Origin: Spirochaetaceae bacterium
GTDB lineage: Bacteria; Spirochaetota; Spirochaetia; B11-G9
Direction of reading: 5' to 3'
NCBI GenBank assembly: GCA_015493635.1
Contig: WGCU01000067.1
Location: 1-64,000 of the forward strand
Length of the DNA stretch: 64,000 bases
Positions 31,190-40,748 of this stretch are shown here, in pieces (position 1 is the stretch's first letter; the number at the start of each line of letters is the position of its first letter). The translations under genes and the position numbers were made by a program. The notes below the pieces were generated by a model. The model made no database searches and was not told the DNA's origin. It was given only the letters and a program-made list of their open reading frames with translations.

Positions 31190-31207
31190 ACCTACGGTAG
31201 GTTTCTT
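31185..31207. promoter_or_regulatory. Candidate TetR operator, site 2 (AACATACCTACGGTAGGTTTCTT)
   Basis: Same 23-bp motif at the tetR start. Confidence 0.7.
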
Positions 31208-31256
31208 ATATATTAATCCTGAATACTGGTATTGTCAAGGATTCTTTACCACAAAA

Positions 31257-31739
31257 TTATTCGTACGTGTGTTCCAGCTTTAATCGGTACTTGTACCGGA
31301 TGGCTTCCTGTTTCTTTTCCAGCTGTGTTTTCCCGTAAACCCAGTCAAAAAGATAGGAAGAAATGAGCACTCCCATGGTTACATAGGTAAAGTTTCTGTC
31401 AAACTGATTGGAAAGAACCTGAGGGAATCCTTCATTATTATATTTAACAAGCTCATACAAAGCACCGACATAACCGAGAATTCTGACACCCATGAATATG
31501 TACCCTGCTGTCGGTTCTTCCGCCTTAAAGGAGATGTATCCCGGAAAAACCGTTCCTGCAGCCATATCCATAAGTTTTATATTTCTGGAAAGAATCCTGA
31601 ATTCATCAAAACTCATTCCCTCGGGCAGTATTGGAGCAGTAAGCATGTCATCCTGGTAGCGGTTAAAAACCTCCAGATCCTGGGAGAAAACATGTCCGGC
31701 TCCGGCAAACAGAATTATGATAATAAGTATCTTTCTCAT
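31257..31739 (-). CDS. Secreted hypothetical protein
   Basis: Signal peptide MRKILIIIILFAGAGHVFSQ; no recognised family. Confidence 0.5.
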   Translation of the reverse strand: MRKILIIIILFAGAGHVFSQDLEVFNRYQDDMLTAPILPEGMSFDEFRILSRNIKLMDMAAGTVFPGYISFKAEEPTAGYIFMGVRILGYVGALYELVKYNNEGFPQVLSNQFDRNFTYVTMGVLISSYLFDWVYGKTQLEKKQEAIRYKYRLKLEHTYE

Positions 31740-31784
31740 ACACCAACTATACTTTAAAGCTATATCTCCCGCAAGATACCAGAA

Positions 31785-32377
31785 TTAAAATTTACTTACT
31801 TCCCTCATAAACTCTTTAAAATCACCAAGATTTTTATTAATGAAAGGTGTCAATCTCCCAGTCAATTTTCTGATATTCATGCACAGTTTTTCAGACAACT
31901 CTTCGGAGAGATATCCTGCCTGAGCCATCGCTGGAAAAATCTCCCCCATGGTTTCCGGCGAAGAACATCATCAAGCATTCAAGAATATACCGGATATTCG
32001 GAGCCATATCAGCTTCAAAATATAACATTTTTTAATGAGTTCAGCATACAGGTTCACGTCTTTCTTTTTCAGGACAATGCCTTTTGTAAGGATCTGAGTA
32101 AGAATTGTACCACCGGTTCTGTTCAAATCTATAATGTCCACTTCTCTCTGAATCAACGCCGCCGGGGAGACATTTAATGCTCTGCAAGACGGCTGCTGGA
32201 CAAAGGAGAATCCCCGGCTAAAGCAATATCCACATCACTTTCCGGTTTCTCCCTTTTTTCCGCAAAAGAGCCATATAAAACAACAAGTTTAACAGAATCG
32301 TCATTTCTAAAGTATTCCCGTATTGTTTCAGCCATTTTCATACTCTTAAAAGTATAACACTGCAGCGTAGAGAGCAC
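31785..32377 (-). pseudogene. Degraded MNT nucleotidyltransferase / HEPN (DUF86) toxin-antitoxin pair
   Basis: MNT motif LVVLYGSFAEKREKPESDVDIAL is followed by a frameshift near 32175, then LNVSPAALIQREVDIIDLNRTGGTILTQILTKGIVL. HEPN-like MGEIFPAMAQAGYLSEELSEKLCMNIRKLTG...LGDFKEFMREV lies at the 3' end without the RNxxxH motif. Confidence 0.7.
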
Positions 32378-32439
32378 AACATCTGTAAGGATCAGAAAAA
32401 TCTGTTATTGACTCTGTTGTTGAATCCGAAAAAATAAGT

Positions 32440-32814
32440 ATGACGCAAACCGAGTTTCTTTTTCTGGAAATAAAGAAACTGTTCCAGGACTATTTTGATC
32501 ATCCATGGCTGATTAATGTTACCAGTTTCTCGGAAATAGGAACAATACGGGCATTTCTCTCGCTTTCTCCCCGTGAAGAAGACAGGGAATATCACCTTGT
32601 TCTGACAGGGATTCGGGCATTACGGAAATTTATAAGAATCCTACGCTCTACCGCAGTACCGGGGATTCATTATAACCCTCATGAAAACAAAGATCTGCTG
32701 CTGCTGAAAAAATGCATTATCTACACATTACCGGAAAATACAAAAAAGCTGGACTACCTGTCTGTTGAGTTCGAAAAGACCATTATGAGACAGAGTCTCC
32801 TTACACAGCTCTAA
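32440..32814 (+). CDS. Hypothetical protein (124 aa)
   Basis: Open ORF; its 3' end is copy 1 of the 59-bp direct repeat. Confidence 0.5.
   Translation: MTQTEFLFLEIKKLFQDYFDHPWLINVTSFSEIGTIRAFLSLSPREEDREYHLVLTGIRALRKFIRILRSTAVPGIHYNPHENKDLLLLKKCIIYTLPENTKKLDYLSVEFEKTIMRQSLLTQL
32746..32804. repeat. 59-bp direct repeat, copy 1
   Basis: AAGCTGGACTACCTGTCTGTTGAGTTCGAAAAGACCATTATGAGACAGAGTCTCCTTAC, identical to 35997-36055. Confidence 0.97.
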
Positions 32815-32821
32815 TGAATGG

Positions 32822-33253
32822 TTAAGGCAGCTGGACATTCAGGATGCTGCTGAAGAGGTAATAGACAACAACAATGGTTAGTCCTGATAAAACTGGTGTC
32901 TTCCAGTAAAATTTTTTATAAAGTACTGTCATGGTAAGTACCAGAAATATAAATGATGAGATAATGAAATGGAAATAATACAGTAGCAAAAGATAGCCCG
33001 GAAAAAAAGAAAGAATCAGCAGAAGATTCCTGTTAACTCCGTCCCCTTTTCCCCTGGATGAATTATTTTTCTTCAAACCTGAGAACAGGTAAATACTGTT
33101 TAATATCAGTAAAAGAGATGAAACAACACCAGGGAAGAGTCCGGGACTTAATGCAATAGTACCATGAGAGGGGAGAAGCAGACTGTACACGAGGCCTGCC
33201 GCTCCGCCAATAATGAGTACTACTGTAAAAATGAATTCTCCCCTTCTCATGAC
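32822..33253 (-). CDS. tctB: Tripartite tricarboxylate transporter small permease TctB
   Basis: Four TM segments, between tctC and the repeat; start chosen at MRRGEFIFTVV. Confidence 0.7.
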   Translation of the reverse strand, partial: VMRRGEFIFTVVLIIGGAAGLVYSLLLPSHGTIALSPGLFPGVVSSLLLILNSIYLFSGLKKNNSSRGKGDGVNRNLLLILSFFPGYLLLLYYFHFIISSFIFLVLTMTVLYKKFYWKTPVLSGLTIVVVYYLFSSILNVQLP

Positions 33254-33272
33254 ATTTTCCTTAAAAAGTGAA

Positions 33273-34298
33273 CTAATTTCTGGGTATGTTAAAATCGGCC
33301 GGAGATTTCTCGGCAACCCCGGCATCATAAAGCAGCCATGTAGTTGTTGATTTCCAAAGATCTATTTTTTTCCAAAAATCTTTACCAGTTTGACCCATGG
33401 TTTGAATATAATATTTGTCACTGAAATCTTTCCATTTTTGATCTTTAAGCGCATCCCGTGCGGCTTCTTCAAGTTTCTTGACTATAGGTACCGGTGTGTC
33501 TTTATTTACCAGTATCATGACCATAAGGCCCCACGGCAGCACTTTCGAAAACCGGGGCTCTACTTTCCCAAGTGCAGGGATCCCTTTGACCAGTGTGTCA
33601 TTGGAAAATGTAGCAAGTATTTTAACATTTCCGGCTTTGTAATCTCCCATAACAGATATAAGCGGATTAAAAGCGACTTCAACGTGTCCTCCCAGGAGAG
33701 CAGCTTTGACTTTACCTCCTCCTCCGAAAGGAACCATATTAAATTTGGAATTTGAGTACTCTGAAAAAAGTAGTCCTGCTACATGGCCGAGGGACCCGGG
33801 AGCTGCATATCCAGCGATAATTTTACCAGGTCTTGACTGGGCATCTGAAATAAGCTCCTGCAGGCTGTTCCAAGGTGCACTACTTTTGACATAACATGTC
33901 GGATTAAGGGTTGAAAGAAGAATTATAGGCTGGAAATCCGTTACATCAAGATCGGAAAGCCCCATTACATTCCATACTCCGGCAGCTTCTGTTGTAGTAA
34001 CAAGCAGCGTATATCCGTCTGCCGGTTTATTCTTCACATATTGGCTTCCAATGGCACCGCTTGCTCCCGGTTTATTTTGAATAATTATTTTTGAACCGCC
34101 CAGACGTTTCTCCATGAGAGGCATAAAATTACGCCCGATATTATCTGTTAATCCTCCGGCTCCCCAAGTGATAACCGCTTCGATATCCTTGTCGGGATAG
34201 TTTGCAGTTTTCTGTTCCTTTTTACCCATTGCAGTAAGGGTCATTGAAATAAAAAGAAGCATCACTGCGAAAAATACTCCATTTTTTACACGTACCAT
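33273..34298 (-). CDS. tctC: Tripartite tricarboxylate transporter substrate-binding protein TctC
   Basis: YPDKDIEAVITWGAGGLTDNIGR; GASGAIGSQYVKNKPADGYTLL. Confidence 0.88.
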   Translation of the reverse strand: MVRVKNGVFFAVMLLFISMTLTAMGKKEQKTANYPDKDIEAVITWGAGGLTDNIGRNFMPLMEKRLGGSKIIIQNKPGASGAIGSQYVKNKPADGYTLLVTTTEAAGVWNVMGLSDLDVTDFQPIILLSTLNPTCYVKSSAPWNSLQELISDAQSRPGKIIAGYAAPGSLGHVAGLLFSEYSNSKFNMVPFGGGGKVKAALLGGHVEVAFNPLISVMGDYKAGNVKILATFSNDTLVKGIPALGKVEPRFSKVLPWGLMVMILVNKDTPVPIVKKLEEAARDALKDQKWKDFSDKYYIQTMGQTGKDFWKKIDLWKSTTTWLLYDAGVAEKSPADFNIPRN

Positions 34299-34322
34299 AC
34301 AACCTCCATAAAAAAATTTATT

Positions 34323-35843
34323 TTAATCCTGCTTTTTAAAAGCAAGAATATTCCTTAATTTAAGGATGGATGATTTTTTCCATTCTTTGAAAACAGTAAT
34401 CTGGTCAAGTATCTGTAAAAGTGCAAACATAAAAATTACCATAGCAATTGGACGGGTCAATAATTTCCCTAAAATGTTTCCTTCTGAAATCATTGTAACC
34501 CTGCGAAGTGCTCCGTCAGCCATTGATCCCAGTACAAGACCAATCACTACAGGACCGATGGGGAATTTGATAGTTTTGAAAAAATAACCAAGAAATCCGG
34601 CGACAATCATTATGATAATATCAAAAGGGGAATTACGTATTGCATAAGCACCGACAAAGCATAAAACAGTTACAATAGGCATAAGTGATTCAGGACGTAT
34701 TGAAAGTATTTTCAGAAAGTATTTTGTTACAAATAATCCTATAAAAAGGAATAGTATATTGGATAGAAAAAGAAGAATTACAATAAACCAAAAAAGATCA
34801 GGAGTTTTTGTCATAAGCATAGGTCCGGGCTGTAGTCCATGAACAATGAAAGCTCCCATCATTACTGCAGTTACAGCATCGCCTGGTATACCCAAAGTTA
34901 ACAAGGGAATCATTGTTCCGCCTATCATTGCATTGTTCGCAACTTCTGGAGCTACGACACCCTCGTATGCTCCTTTACCGAAAGGTACATCCGGGTTTTT
35001 TACTGTTTTTTTTGCATTATCATAAGCAAGAAATGATGCAATGGTACTTCCTACGCCGGGAAGTGCTCCGATCCATGCACCTATTGCTGAGGATCTGAGT
35101 ATTACAGGAACCATCTTTCTAAAAGTACGCAATGTGGGAAGAACCTTTCCAAGCTGTCCGACTTTTTGATGTTTGTGGGAAGGGATACGCATTTGGTAGA
35201 TTATCTCGGAAAGTCCAAAAAAACCTATCAAACTCGGTATCAGGCCTATTCCTGACAGTAATTCCATACTTCCGAATGTAAAACGGGGAGTTCCATAGAA
35301 AGGATCCATTCCAACGGTAGAAAGCAGTAACCCAATTAACCCGGCAATAATGGCTTTCAAGAAAGAACCTTCCGACAAGTTCCCGATTGTAATTAATCCA
35401 AGGGTGATCAAACCAAGATATTCAAAAGGGCCAAAGCTGAGGGCAATTTTTGAAATAGGAGGAGCAAATGAAGCCAGAAAAAACAGACCAATAATACCCC
35501 CGATAAACGATCCGATCCTGGCCAAACCAAGTGCCATTGCCGCTTTGCCTTGTTTCGCAAGAGGATAACCGTCAAATCCAGTACAGATGGATGAAGGAGC
35601 ACCGGGAATATTGAGCAATACTGCCGAGATGGAACCCCCAAATACTCCTCCTGCATATACTCCTATTATCATTGCGAGCGCATAATTCATGGACCAGCTG
35701 AATGTTAATGATACCAAAAGTGCTGTAGCCATGGTAACTGACAGTCCAGGAAGGGCTCCTATAATTACTCCGGAAAAGCTTCCCAATGCTGTTAACAAGA
35801 TTACATTTATGTCCAATGCATTGCTTAAAGCGGCTCCAAACAT
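34323..35843 (-). CDS. tctA: Tripartite tricarboxylate transporter large permease TctA
   Basis: GVIIGALPGLSVTMATALLVSLTF; YAGGVFGGSISAVLLNIPGAPSSICTGFDGYPLAKQG. Confidence 0.92.
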   Translation of the reverse strand: MFGAALSNALDINVILLTALGSFSGVIIGALPGLSVTMATALLVSLTFSWSMNYALAMIIGVYAGGVFGGSISAVLLNIPGAPSSICTGFDGYPLAKQGKAAMALGLARIGSFIGGIIGLFFLASFAPPISKIALSFGPFEYLGLITLGLITIGNLSEGSFLKAIIAGLIGLLLSTVGMDPFYGTPRFTFGSMELLSGIGLIPSLIGFFGLSEIIYQMRIPSHKHQKVGQLGKVLPTLRTFRKMVPVILRSSAIGAWIGALPGVGSTIASFLAYDNAKKTVKNPDVPFGKGAYEGVVAPEVANNAMIGGTMIPLLTLGIPGDAVTAVMMGAFIVHGLQPGPMLMTKTPDLFWFIVILLFLSNILFLFIGLFVTKYFLKILSIRPESLMPIVTVLCFVGAYAIRNSPFDIIIMIVAGFLGYFFKTIKFPIGPVVIGLVLGSMADGALRRVTMISEGNILGKLLTRPIAMVIFMFALLQILDQITVFKEWKKSSILKLRNILAFKKQD

Positions 35844-35996
35844 TTCCAAACCCCCGATGACCAAGAGTATATCACAGATATCGTTTCTATGTATAGATAC
35901 GAATATCTGAAAAAAATAATCCGGCCAATCAACGCATTAATCAGGAACAATTGGAAAAAAACGAAGTCTAGGGGTTATTCCCATAGAAACAGCTAG

Positions 35997-36055
35997 AAGC
36001 TGGACTACCTGTCTGTTGAGTTCGAAAAGACCATTATGAGACAGAGTCTCCTTAC
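35997..36055. repeat. 59-bp direct repeat, copy 2
   Basis: Perfect match to 32746-32804; overlaps the stop codon of the thioredoxin-like gene. Confidence 0.97.
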
Positions 36056-36447
36056 GTAGCACCAATAAGGTCGAGAATACCCTGTTCACTGATTGCTCCC
36101 GCCTTGTATTCTTTAATGATGCCCTCTTCCACCACAACAAACGAAGGGGTACCCATGACACTGAGTTTCTGCGCAGTTTCCATATCCTTGGAAATATTAA
36201 TGCTGAAGATATCTCTCCGCTTCTTCTGCAGTGATTTTACAATGGGTGTTATTGCCTTGCAGGCTCTGCAGTTTGTGCTGTAAAAATAGAGGAGAACCCG
36301 GTCACCTTTCTTTATCCGCCTGCCGTACGCTCCTCCAAGAGAAGGTACTTTCTTTCCTTTTTTTAATTTCATGCGCAGAATCATTGATAACTGCAGTATG
36401 GTAAAACCACCGATAATTACCGCAATAATAATGCCGACTACAACCAT
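36052..36447 (-). CDS. Membrane-anchored thioredoxin-like protein
   Basis: N-terminal TM; VLLYFYSTNCRACKAITPIVKSL (CxxC); GTPSFVVVEEG. Confidence 0.75.
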   Translation of the reverse strand: MVVVGIIIAVIIGGFTILQLSMILRMKLKKGKKVPSLGGAYGRRIKKGDRVLLYFYSTNCRACKAITPIVKSLQKKRRDIFSINISKDMETAQKLSVMGTPSFVVVEEGIIKEYKAGAISEQGILDLIGAT

Positions 36448-37695
36448 TTACGTCTCCTGAGATAATTTGTCAAATCTCTCGCAGGTTACCTTCCGTGAAA
36501 AATAAAAACTGCTCAAGATAAGTATACTTGTTAAAATAAATATTACGGTATATCCAAACCGCTGTATGATAATCCCCGCAAATACAGGATATATAAGAAC
36601 GCCGATACTGCCAAGACCGGACAGACCGGTATATATCGCTCTGTTCTCATCTGTTGAAATCTCCAACAGCATTCCCGGCAGAGAAATCTGACGGGCAGCA
36701 AGAACAACACCGGAGAGAAGAAAAAGTGAAAGGTACAAGAGACGGTTACCGTGCAGCAGAAGGGCAAGAACGGGAAGAGCTGCTCCGGTAATAATGAAGA
36801 TGGAAAGGATCCCCTTGTACCGCTGGCTTTTTGAGGTAAACCGGTAGATTATGGTTGAAACGACCATTCCCGTTACCTGAAGCAGCAGGAAATTCCCTGT
36901 GTCACTGCTTGTAAGGCCAAAATTCTTTTTTGCATAGGCTATAAGAAAAGGAATGATTGCGAACCCCAGGCTCACAGTATTGGTGAGGTAGAGATAGTTC
37001 CGCAGGTTTTTATCACCAACAAAGGCATCTTTTAACAAACCAAACCGTTTCCGGTAGGATATTTTTTCTTTGACAATCATCGGCTTTTCTTTAATAACCC
37101 AGAAACCGATGGTTGCGGTTAACAACAATCCGCCGGCAATAAGAAAAAGAGCACTGTAATTTTTTGGATACGCGAGAAGCCGCAGTGTACGGCGGGCAAG
37201 AATAGCTGATGCAAGAATACCGATACTTGCGAGGGTCTGTTTGTATATAAAAAATTTCTTCCGGGACGCAGTATCAATTGCCCTCCCGAGGATATCGGTA
37301 TACGAAATACCGGCAAATGCTCCGGAAAAGGAAAAGATCGTCATAAGGATGAGTATGGAGGCAATAATGGCACTTCCAGACAACGCTCCCGCATAGGCAA
37401 GTATCGCGCCCATAAAAAGGAGTGCTCCAACCCTCAGGTAAATCCCTGTTATAAGAAACTTCCGCTTCCGTTCCCGGTGGGTAAGAAAGGAAGCAAAAAA
37501 GATCCCCATAAACCCGTTCCCCCCAACCATAACGGCAGTAAGGATACCAAGATGAACCGGTGTGCCCCCGGATTGAATAAGGAGCGTCGGGATAACAGTA
37601 TTAACATCCATAAATTTCTGGGCAAGCGCCAGAAACACCGCGTGCCAGATAAATGCTTTAAAGTTACGTTTTGAATAATCTGGATCTTCTATCAT
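36448..37695 (-). CDS. MFS transporter
   Basis: 12-TM pattern; last transporter gene in the deo/BMC transcription unit. Confidence 0.75.
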   Translation of the reverse strand: MIEDPDYSKRNFKAFIWHAVFLALAQKFMDVNTVIPTLLIQSGGTPVHLGILTAVMVGGNGFMGIFFASFLTHRERKRKFLITGIYLRVGALLFMGAILAYAGALSGSAIIASILILMTIFSFSGAFAGISYTDILGRAIDTASRKKFFIYKQTLASIGILASAILARRTLRLLAYPKNYSALFLIAGGLLLTATIGFWVIKEKPMIVKEKISYRKRFGLLKDAFVGDKNLRNYLYLTNTVSLGFAIIPFLIAYAKKNFGLTSSDTGNFLLLQVTGMVVSTIIYRFTSKSQRYKGILSIFIITGAALPVLALLLHGNRLLYLSLFLLSGVVLAARQISLPGMLLEISTDENRAIYTGLSGLGSIGVLIYPVFAGIIIQRFGYTVIFILTSILILSSFYFSRKVTCERFDKLSQET

Positions 37696-37702
37696 CCTGC
37701 CA

Positions 37703-38878
37703 TTATATAAATGTTTCCCCTTTTGGAAACCCTTCCAGATTAAAAAAACGGGTTATTGACCGGGCTATATCAGAAAACTGATTTCTTATTCCCAGGGAAG
37801 TTCCCATTTTCCCCTTCCGGTAACTGAGAAGCGGTACGTGCTCTCTCGTATGATCAGTCCCCCTGAACGTAGGATCACAACCGTGATCGGCGGTTACAAT
37901 AAGAAGGTCATCCTCTCCAAGCATCTTCAATAACCGTCCAAGATGCGTATCAACAGCCTGTACAGCGTCATGGTATCCCTGCGGGTCTCTGCGGTGGCCG
38001 TAGTTCATATCGGTATCCACATAATTTACAAAGATAAACTCTTTTTTATCTGTCTTTTTACCCAGGAGCGCTTCTGTCCGTTTGATACAGGCAGAATTAC
38101 CCTTGTCGTGGTAACTGTCATTGATACCCCTTTCACCGAAAATATCACCTATCTTTCCGACTCCCACCGTGTTGACATCCCGCGCTTTTAGAAAATCGAA
38201 GAGGCTTTCCCCGTCGTATGCTATGGAAAAATCTTTTCTCCCGCTTGTCCGGGTAAAGTTCCCCGGTTCACCAATAAACGGACGGGCTATTACTCTGCCG
38301 ACCTGATATTCATCACAGAGATCCCGGGCAGCCGCACACATACGGTACAGCTCTTCCACGGGAATAACATCTTCATGAGCCGCTATCTGGAAGACAGAAT
38401 CCCCTGAGGTATAAATAATCGGTTTCCCTGTTTTAATATGTTCAGCTCCCAGTTCTTCAATTATTACCGTTCCGGAAGCGGCCTTGTTTCCCAGCACACC
38501 GCGGCCTATTTTTTTAGAAAAATCCCGAACCAGTTTTTCAGGGAAAGAAGGATACTCAGAGGGGAAAACAGTAAACGGCTTCGTCAGTTCAAGACCGGCA
38601 ATCTCCCAGTGACCGGTGGTCGTATCTTTCCCGGGGGATTTTTCCTTCATAACACCGAAAGACGCCCGCGGTTTATCCGCAGGAGCACATCCGGGAAGTA
38701 TATTCCCCAGCAGCTTAGAAGCATTACCCAGCCCCATTTCCTGCAGATAAGGCCATTTTGCTCCGCCGACTGTTTCACAGATATGCAGTGCCGTATTTGC
38801 ACCCTGATCTCCGTATTTCTCCGCGTCGGGAAGATATCCAATTCCGAAACTGTCTATAACAATAATTACTGCTCTCAT
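37703..38878 (-). CDS. deoB: Phosphopentomutase
   Basis: VIDSFGIGYLPDAEKYGDQGANT; GKDTTTGHWEIAG; DHGCDPTFRGTDHTREHVPLL. Confidence 0.93.
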   Translation of the reverse strand: MRAVIIVIDSFGIGYLPDAEKYGDQGANTALHICETVGGAKWPYLQEMGLGNASKLLGNILPGCAPADKPRASFGVMKEKSPGKDTTTGHWEIAGLELTKPFTVFPSEYPSFPEKLVRDFSKKIGRGVLGNKAASGTVIIEELGAEHIKTGKPIIYTSGDSVFQIAAHEDVIPVEELYRMCAAARDLCDEYQVGRVIARPFIGEPGNFTRTSGRKDFSIAYDGESLFDFLKARDVNTVGVGKIGDIFGERGINDSYHDKGNSACIKRTEALLGKKTDKKEFIFVNYVDTDMNYGHRRDPQGYHDAVQAVDTHLGRLLKMLGEDDLLIVTADHGCDPTFRGTDHTREHVPLLSYRKGKMGTSLGIRNQFSDIARSITRFFNLEGFPKGETFI

Positions 38879-38887
38879 TTTCCTCTC

Positions 38888-39697
38888 CTAATATCCAGAA
38901 GTGATTTCCTCACCCTTAACAATCTTTACGCCGCCGCTTGTTCCAAGACGGGTAGCACCTGCTTCTATCATGGCAACAGCATCCGCAAAGGTCCGGACAC
39001 CGCCGGCAGCTTTCACTCCCATTTTCGGACCAACCGTCCGGCGCATAAGCATTACATCTTTAACGGTTGCTCCCCCTGTTGAAAACCCGGTTGAGGTCTT
39101 TACGTAATCGGCACCCGCTTTTTTGACAATTTCACAGGCGAGCACCTTTTCCTCATCCGTCAGCAGTGCCGTTTCTATAATAACCTTCAAAAGAGCCCGC
39201 TGTCCGCATGCCCGTACAACCCACTTTATATCCTCTTCAACCGTTTTCAAGTCACGTTCTTTCAGGGCGCCGATATTCATGACCATATCTACTTCATCTG
39301 CCCCCTCTTCTATCGCATGCCGGGCTTCAAACCCCTTGCTCCGGCCGCTCATGGCGCCTAAAGGGAATCCGACAACAACACATACCTTGACACCGCTTCC
39401 CCGCAGGTTTTTCGCGCACCGGGTTGTCCAGGTTGTATTAACACAAACTGAGTGAAACTGATACTCCCTCGCTTCGCTGCACAGCTTGTCGATTTGCGGA
39501 CCCGTCGCATCCGCCTTCAGCAGCGTATGATCAATGTACTTTGCCACATCTGCCGGCACAAGAACCTTGTTATTATTTTCTGAAGAAGCAGTCTCTAAAA
39601 AAGCAGGTTGAGGAGTTTCAACAGTACCTTCCGCTGAATCTTTCAACTGCGCCATTACTTCACGGGTTATTTTTTCTATTAATGCTTTATCATCCAT
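38888..39697 (-). CDS. deoC: Deoxyribose-phosphate aldolase with N-terminal BMC encapsulation-type helix
   Basis: [42 protein letters not shown]-terminal [19 protein letters not shown] amphipathic helix plus linker. Confidence 0.93.
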   Translation of the reverse strand: MDDKALIEKITREVMAQLKDSAEGTVETPQPAFLETASSENNNKVLVPADVAKYIDHTLLKADATGPQIDKLCSEAREYQFHSVCVNTTWTTRCAKNLRGSGVKVCVVVGFPLGAMSGRSKGFEARHAIEEGADEVDMVMNIGALKERDLKTVEEDIKWVVRACGQRALLKVIIETALLTDEEKVLACEIVKKAGADYVKTSTGFSTGGATVKDVMLMRRTVGPKMGVKAAGGVRTFADAVAMIEAGATRLGTSGGVKIVKGEEITSGY

Positions 39698-39698
39698 T

Positions 39699-40202
39699 TT
39701 ATATCCTGTTTCCTCTCTCTACTGCCATCATTTTATTTATACGTGCCCAGTGTCTGCCGCCTTCAAACCGTGTTTCGAGCCATACTTTTACCATGCTGCA
39801 TAATGCTTCAGGCTCATGGAGGGGGCCGCCGAGGGTCAGAACGTTGGCATTATTATGCTTTCTGCTGTTTTCAATCGTACGCATATCGTAGCAAAGCGCA
39901 GCACGGATACCCCGTACCTTGTTGCATACCATGGAGGATCCGATTCCGGCACCGTCTATCATGATACCTCTGTCAGCTTCTCCCCGGGCTACATACCGTG
40001 CCACCTTCTCAGCATAATTGGGATAGTCGACACTTTCTTTTGAGAAGGTTCCGATATCCGTCACCGTGTAGCCCAGAACTTCCAGATACTTCCTCAGGAT
40101 CTCTTTTGCCACAAAACCGCCATGATCTGAACCGATAACAACCTTTGAAACCGTATCTTTCTCATTATGGACAGAGAAATCATCCTCTTTTATCATTATC
40201 AT
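39699..40202 (-). CDS. rpiB: Ribose-5-phosphate isomerase B (RpiB/LacAB)
   Basis: [53 protein letters not shown]. Confidence 0.88.
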   Translation of the reverse strand: MIMIKEDDFSVHNEKDTVSKVVIGSDHGGFVAKEILRKYLEVLGYTVTDIGTFSKESVDYPNYAEKVARYVARGEADRGIMIDGAGIGSSMVCNKVRGIRAALCYDMRTIENSRKHNNANVLTLGGPLHEPEALCSMVKVWLETRFEGGRHWARINKMMAVERGNRI

Positions 40203-40473
40203 TCTCCTTGTTTTCTATACTGTCCACTATCCCGGTAATAACAGTCCGGACCGGCTGTCCGGTTAGCCCGAGTATGATACCCGCGGAACCGCCTTCATCA
40301 AGGACAAGAACAGTATCACCTTTACCGGCCTGCACCGTATCGACAGCGACAACTGGTTTCGCTGTAAAGCTTCCATCCGGTCGTACCGGTCTGACGAGCA
40401 GGAGTTTATGCCCCTCAAGGGACCTTATTTTTACCGTTGAAACAACCGGACCAAGCACCCGCGCAAGAATCAT
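40180..40473 (-). CDS. BMC-P (EutN/CcmL family) vertex protein 1
   Basis: MILARVLGPVVSTVKIRSLEGHKLLLVRPV; VAVDTVQAGKGDTVLVLDEGGSAG. Confidence 0.9.
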   Translation of the reverse strand: MILARVLGPVVSTVKIRSLEGHKLLLVRPVRPDGSFTAKPVVAVDTVQAGKGDTVLVLDEGGSAGIILGLTGQPVRTVITGIVDSIENKENDNDKRG

Positions 40474-40736
40474 AAGCCTTCCGCCTTGTCTATGATACCG
40501 ACAATCGTTGCGTCCGAGGGATTAAACCAGTTTTCCAGTGCAAGTGCGGCTTCCCTGCCCCCTTCATAGAGAACCATATCTCCCGTACCGGCCTGAACAG
40601 TATCACAGGCAACAAGCGGTATGCCGGTTTCCTGGTACGCTTCATCCAGAGGCTGAAGTAATAAAAGCGGTACCCCGTACAGCGCGTCAGCTTTATTACT
40701 GCATACTACCGAACCAATAATCTGCCCAATTCTCAT
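40470..40736 (-). CDS. BMC-P (EutN/CcmL family) vertex protein 2
   Basis: MRIGQIIGSVVCSNKADALYGVPLLLLQPL; ACDTVQAGTGDMVLYEGGREA. Confidence 0.9.
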   Translation of the reverse strand: MRIGQIIGSVVCSNKADALYGVPLLLLQPLDEAYQETGIPLVACDTVQAGTGDMVLYEGGREAALALENWFNPSDATIVGIIDKAEGL

Positions 40737-40748
40737 TTCATCCTCTTT

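Noticed and set aside
35967-35987. Imperfect palindrome TCTAGGGG-TTATT-CCCATAGA near the tct cassette end, resembling a recombination site
   Set aside because: Only one copy seen, with no matching terminus at the other end; too weak to call an att or terminal inverted repeat.
38438-39082. 214-aa plus-strand ORF antisense to deoB/deoC
   Set aside because: Shadow ORF spanning two conserved genes on the opposite strand.
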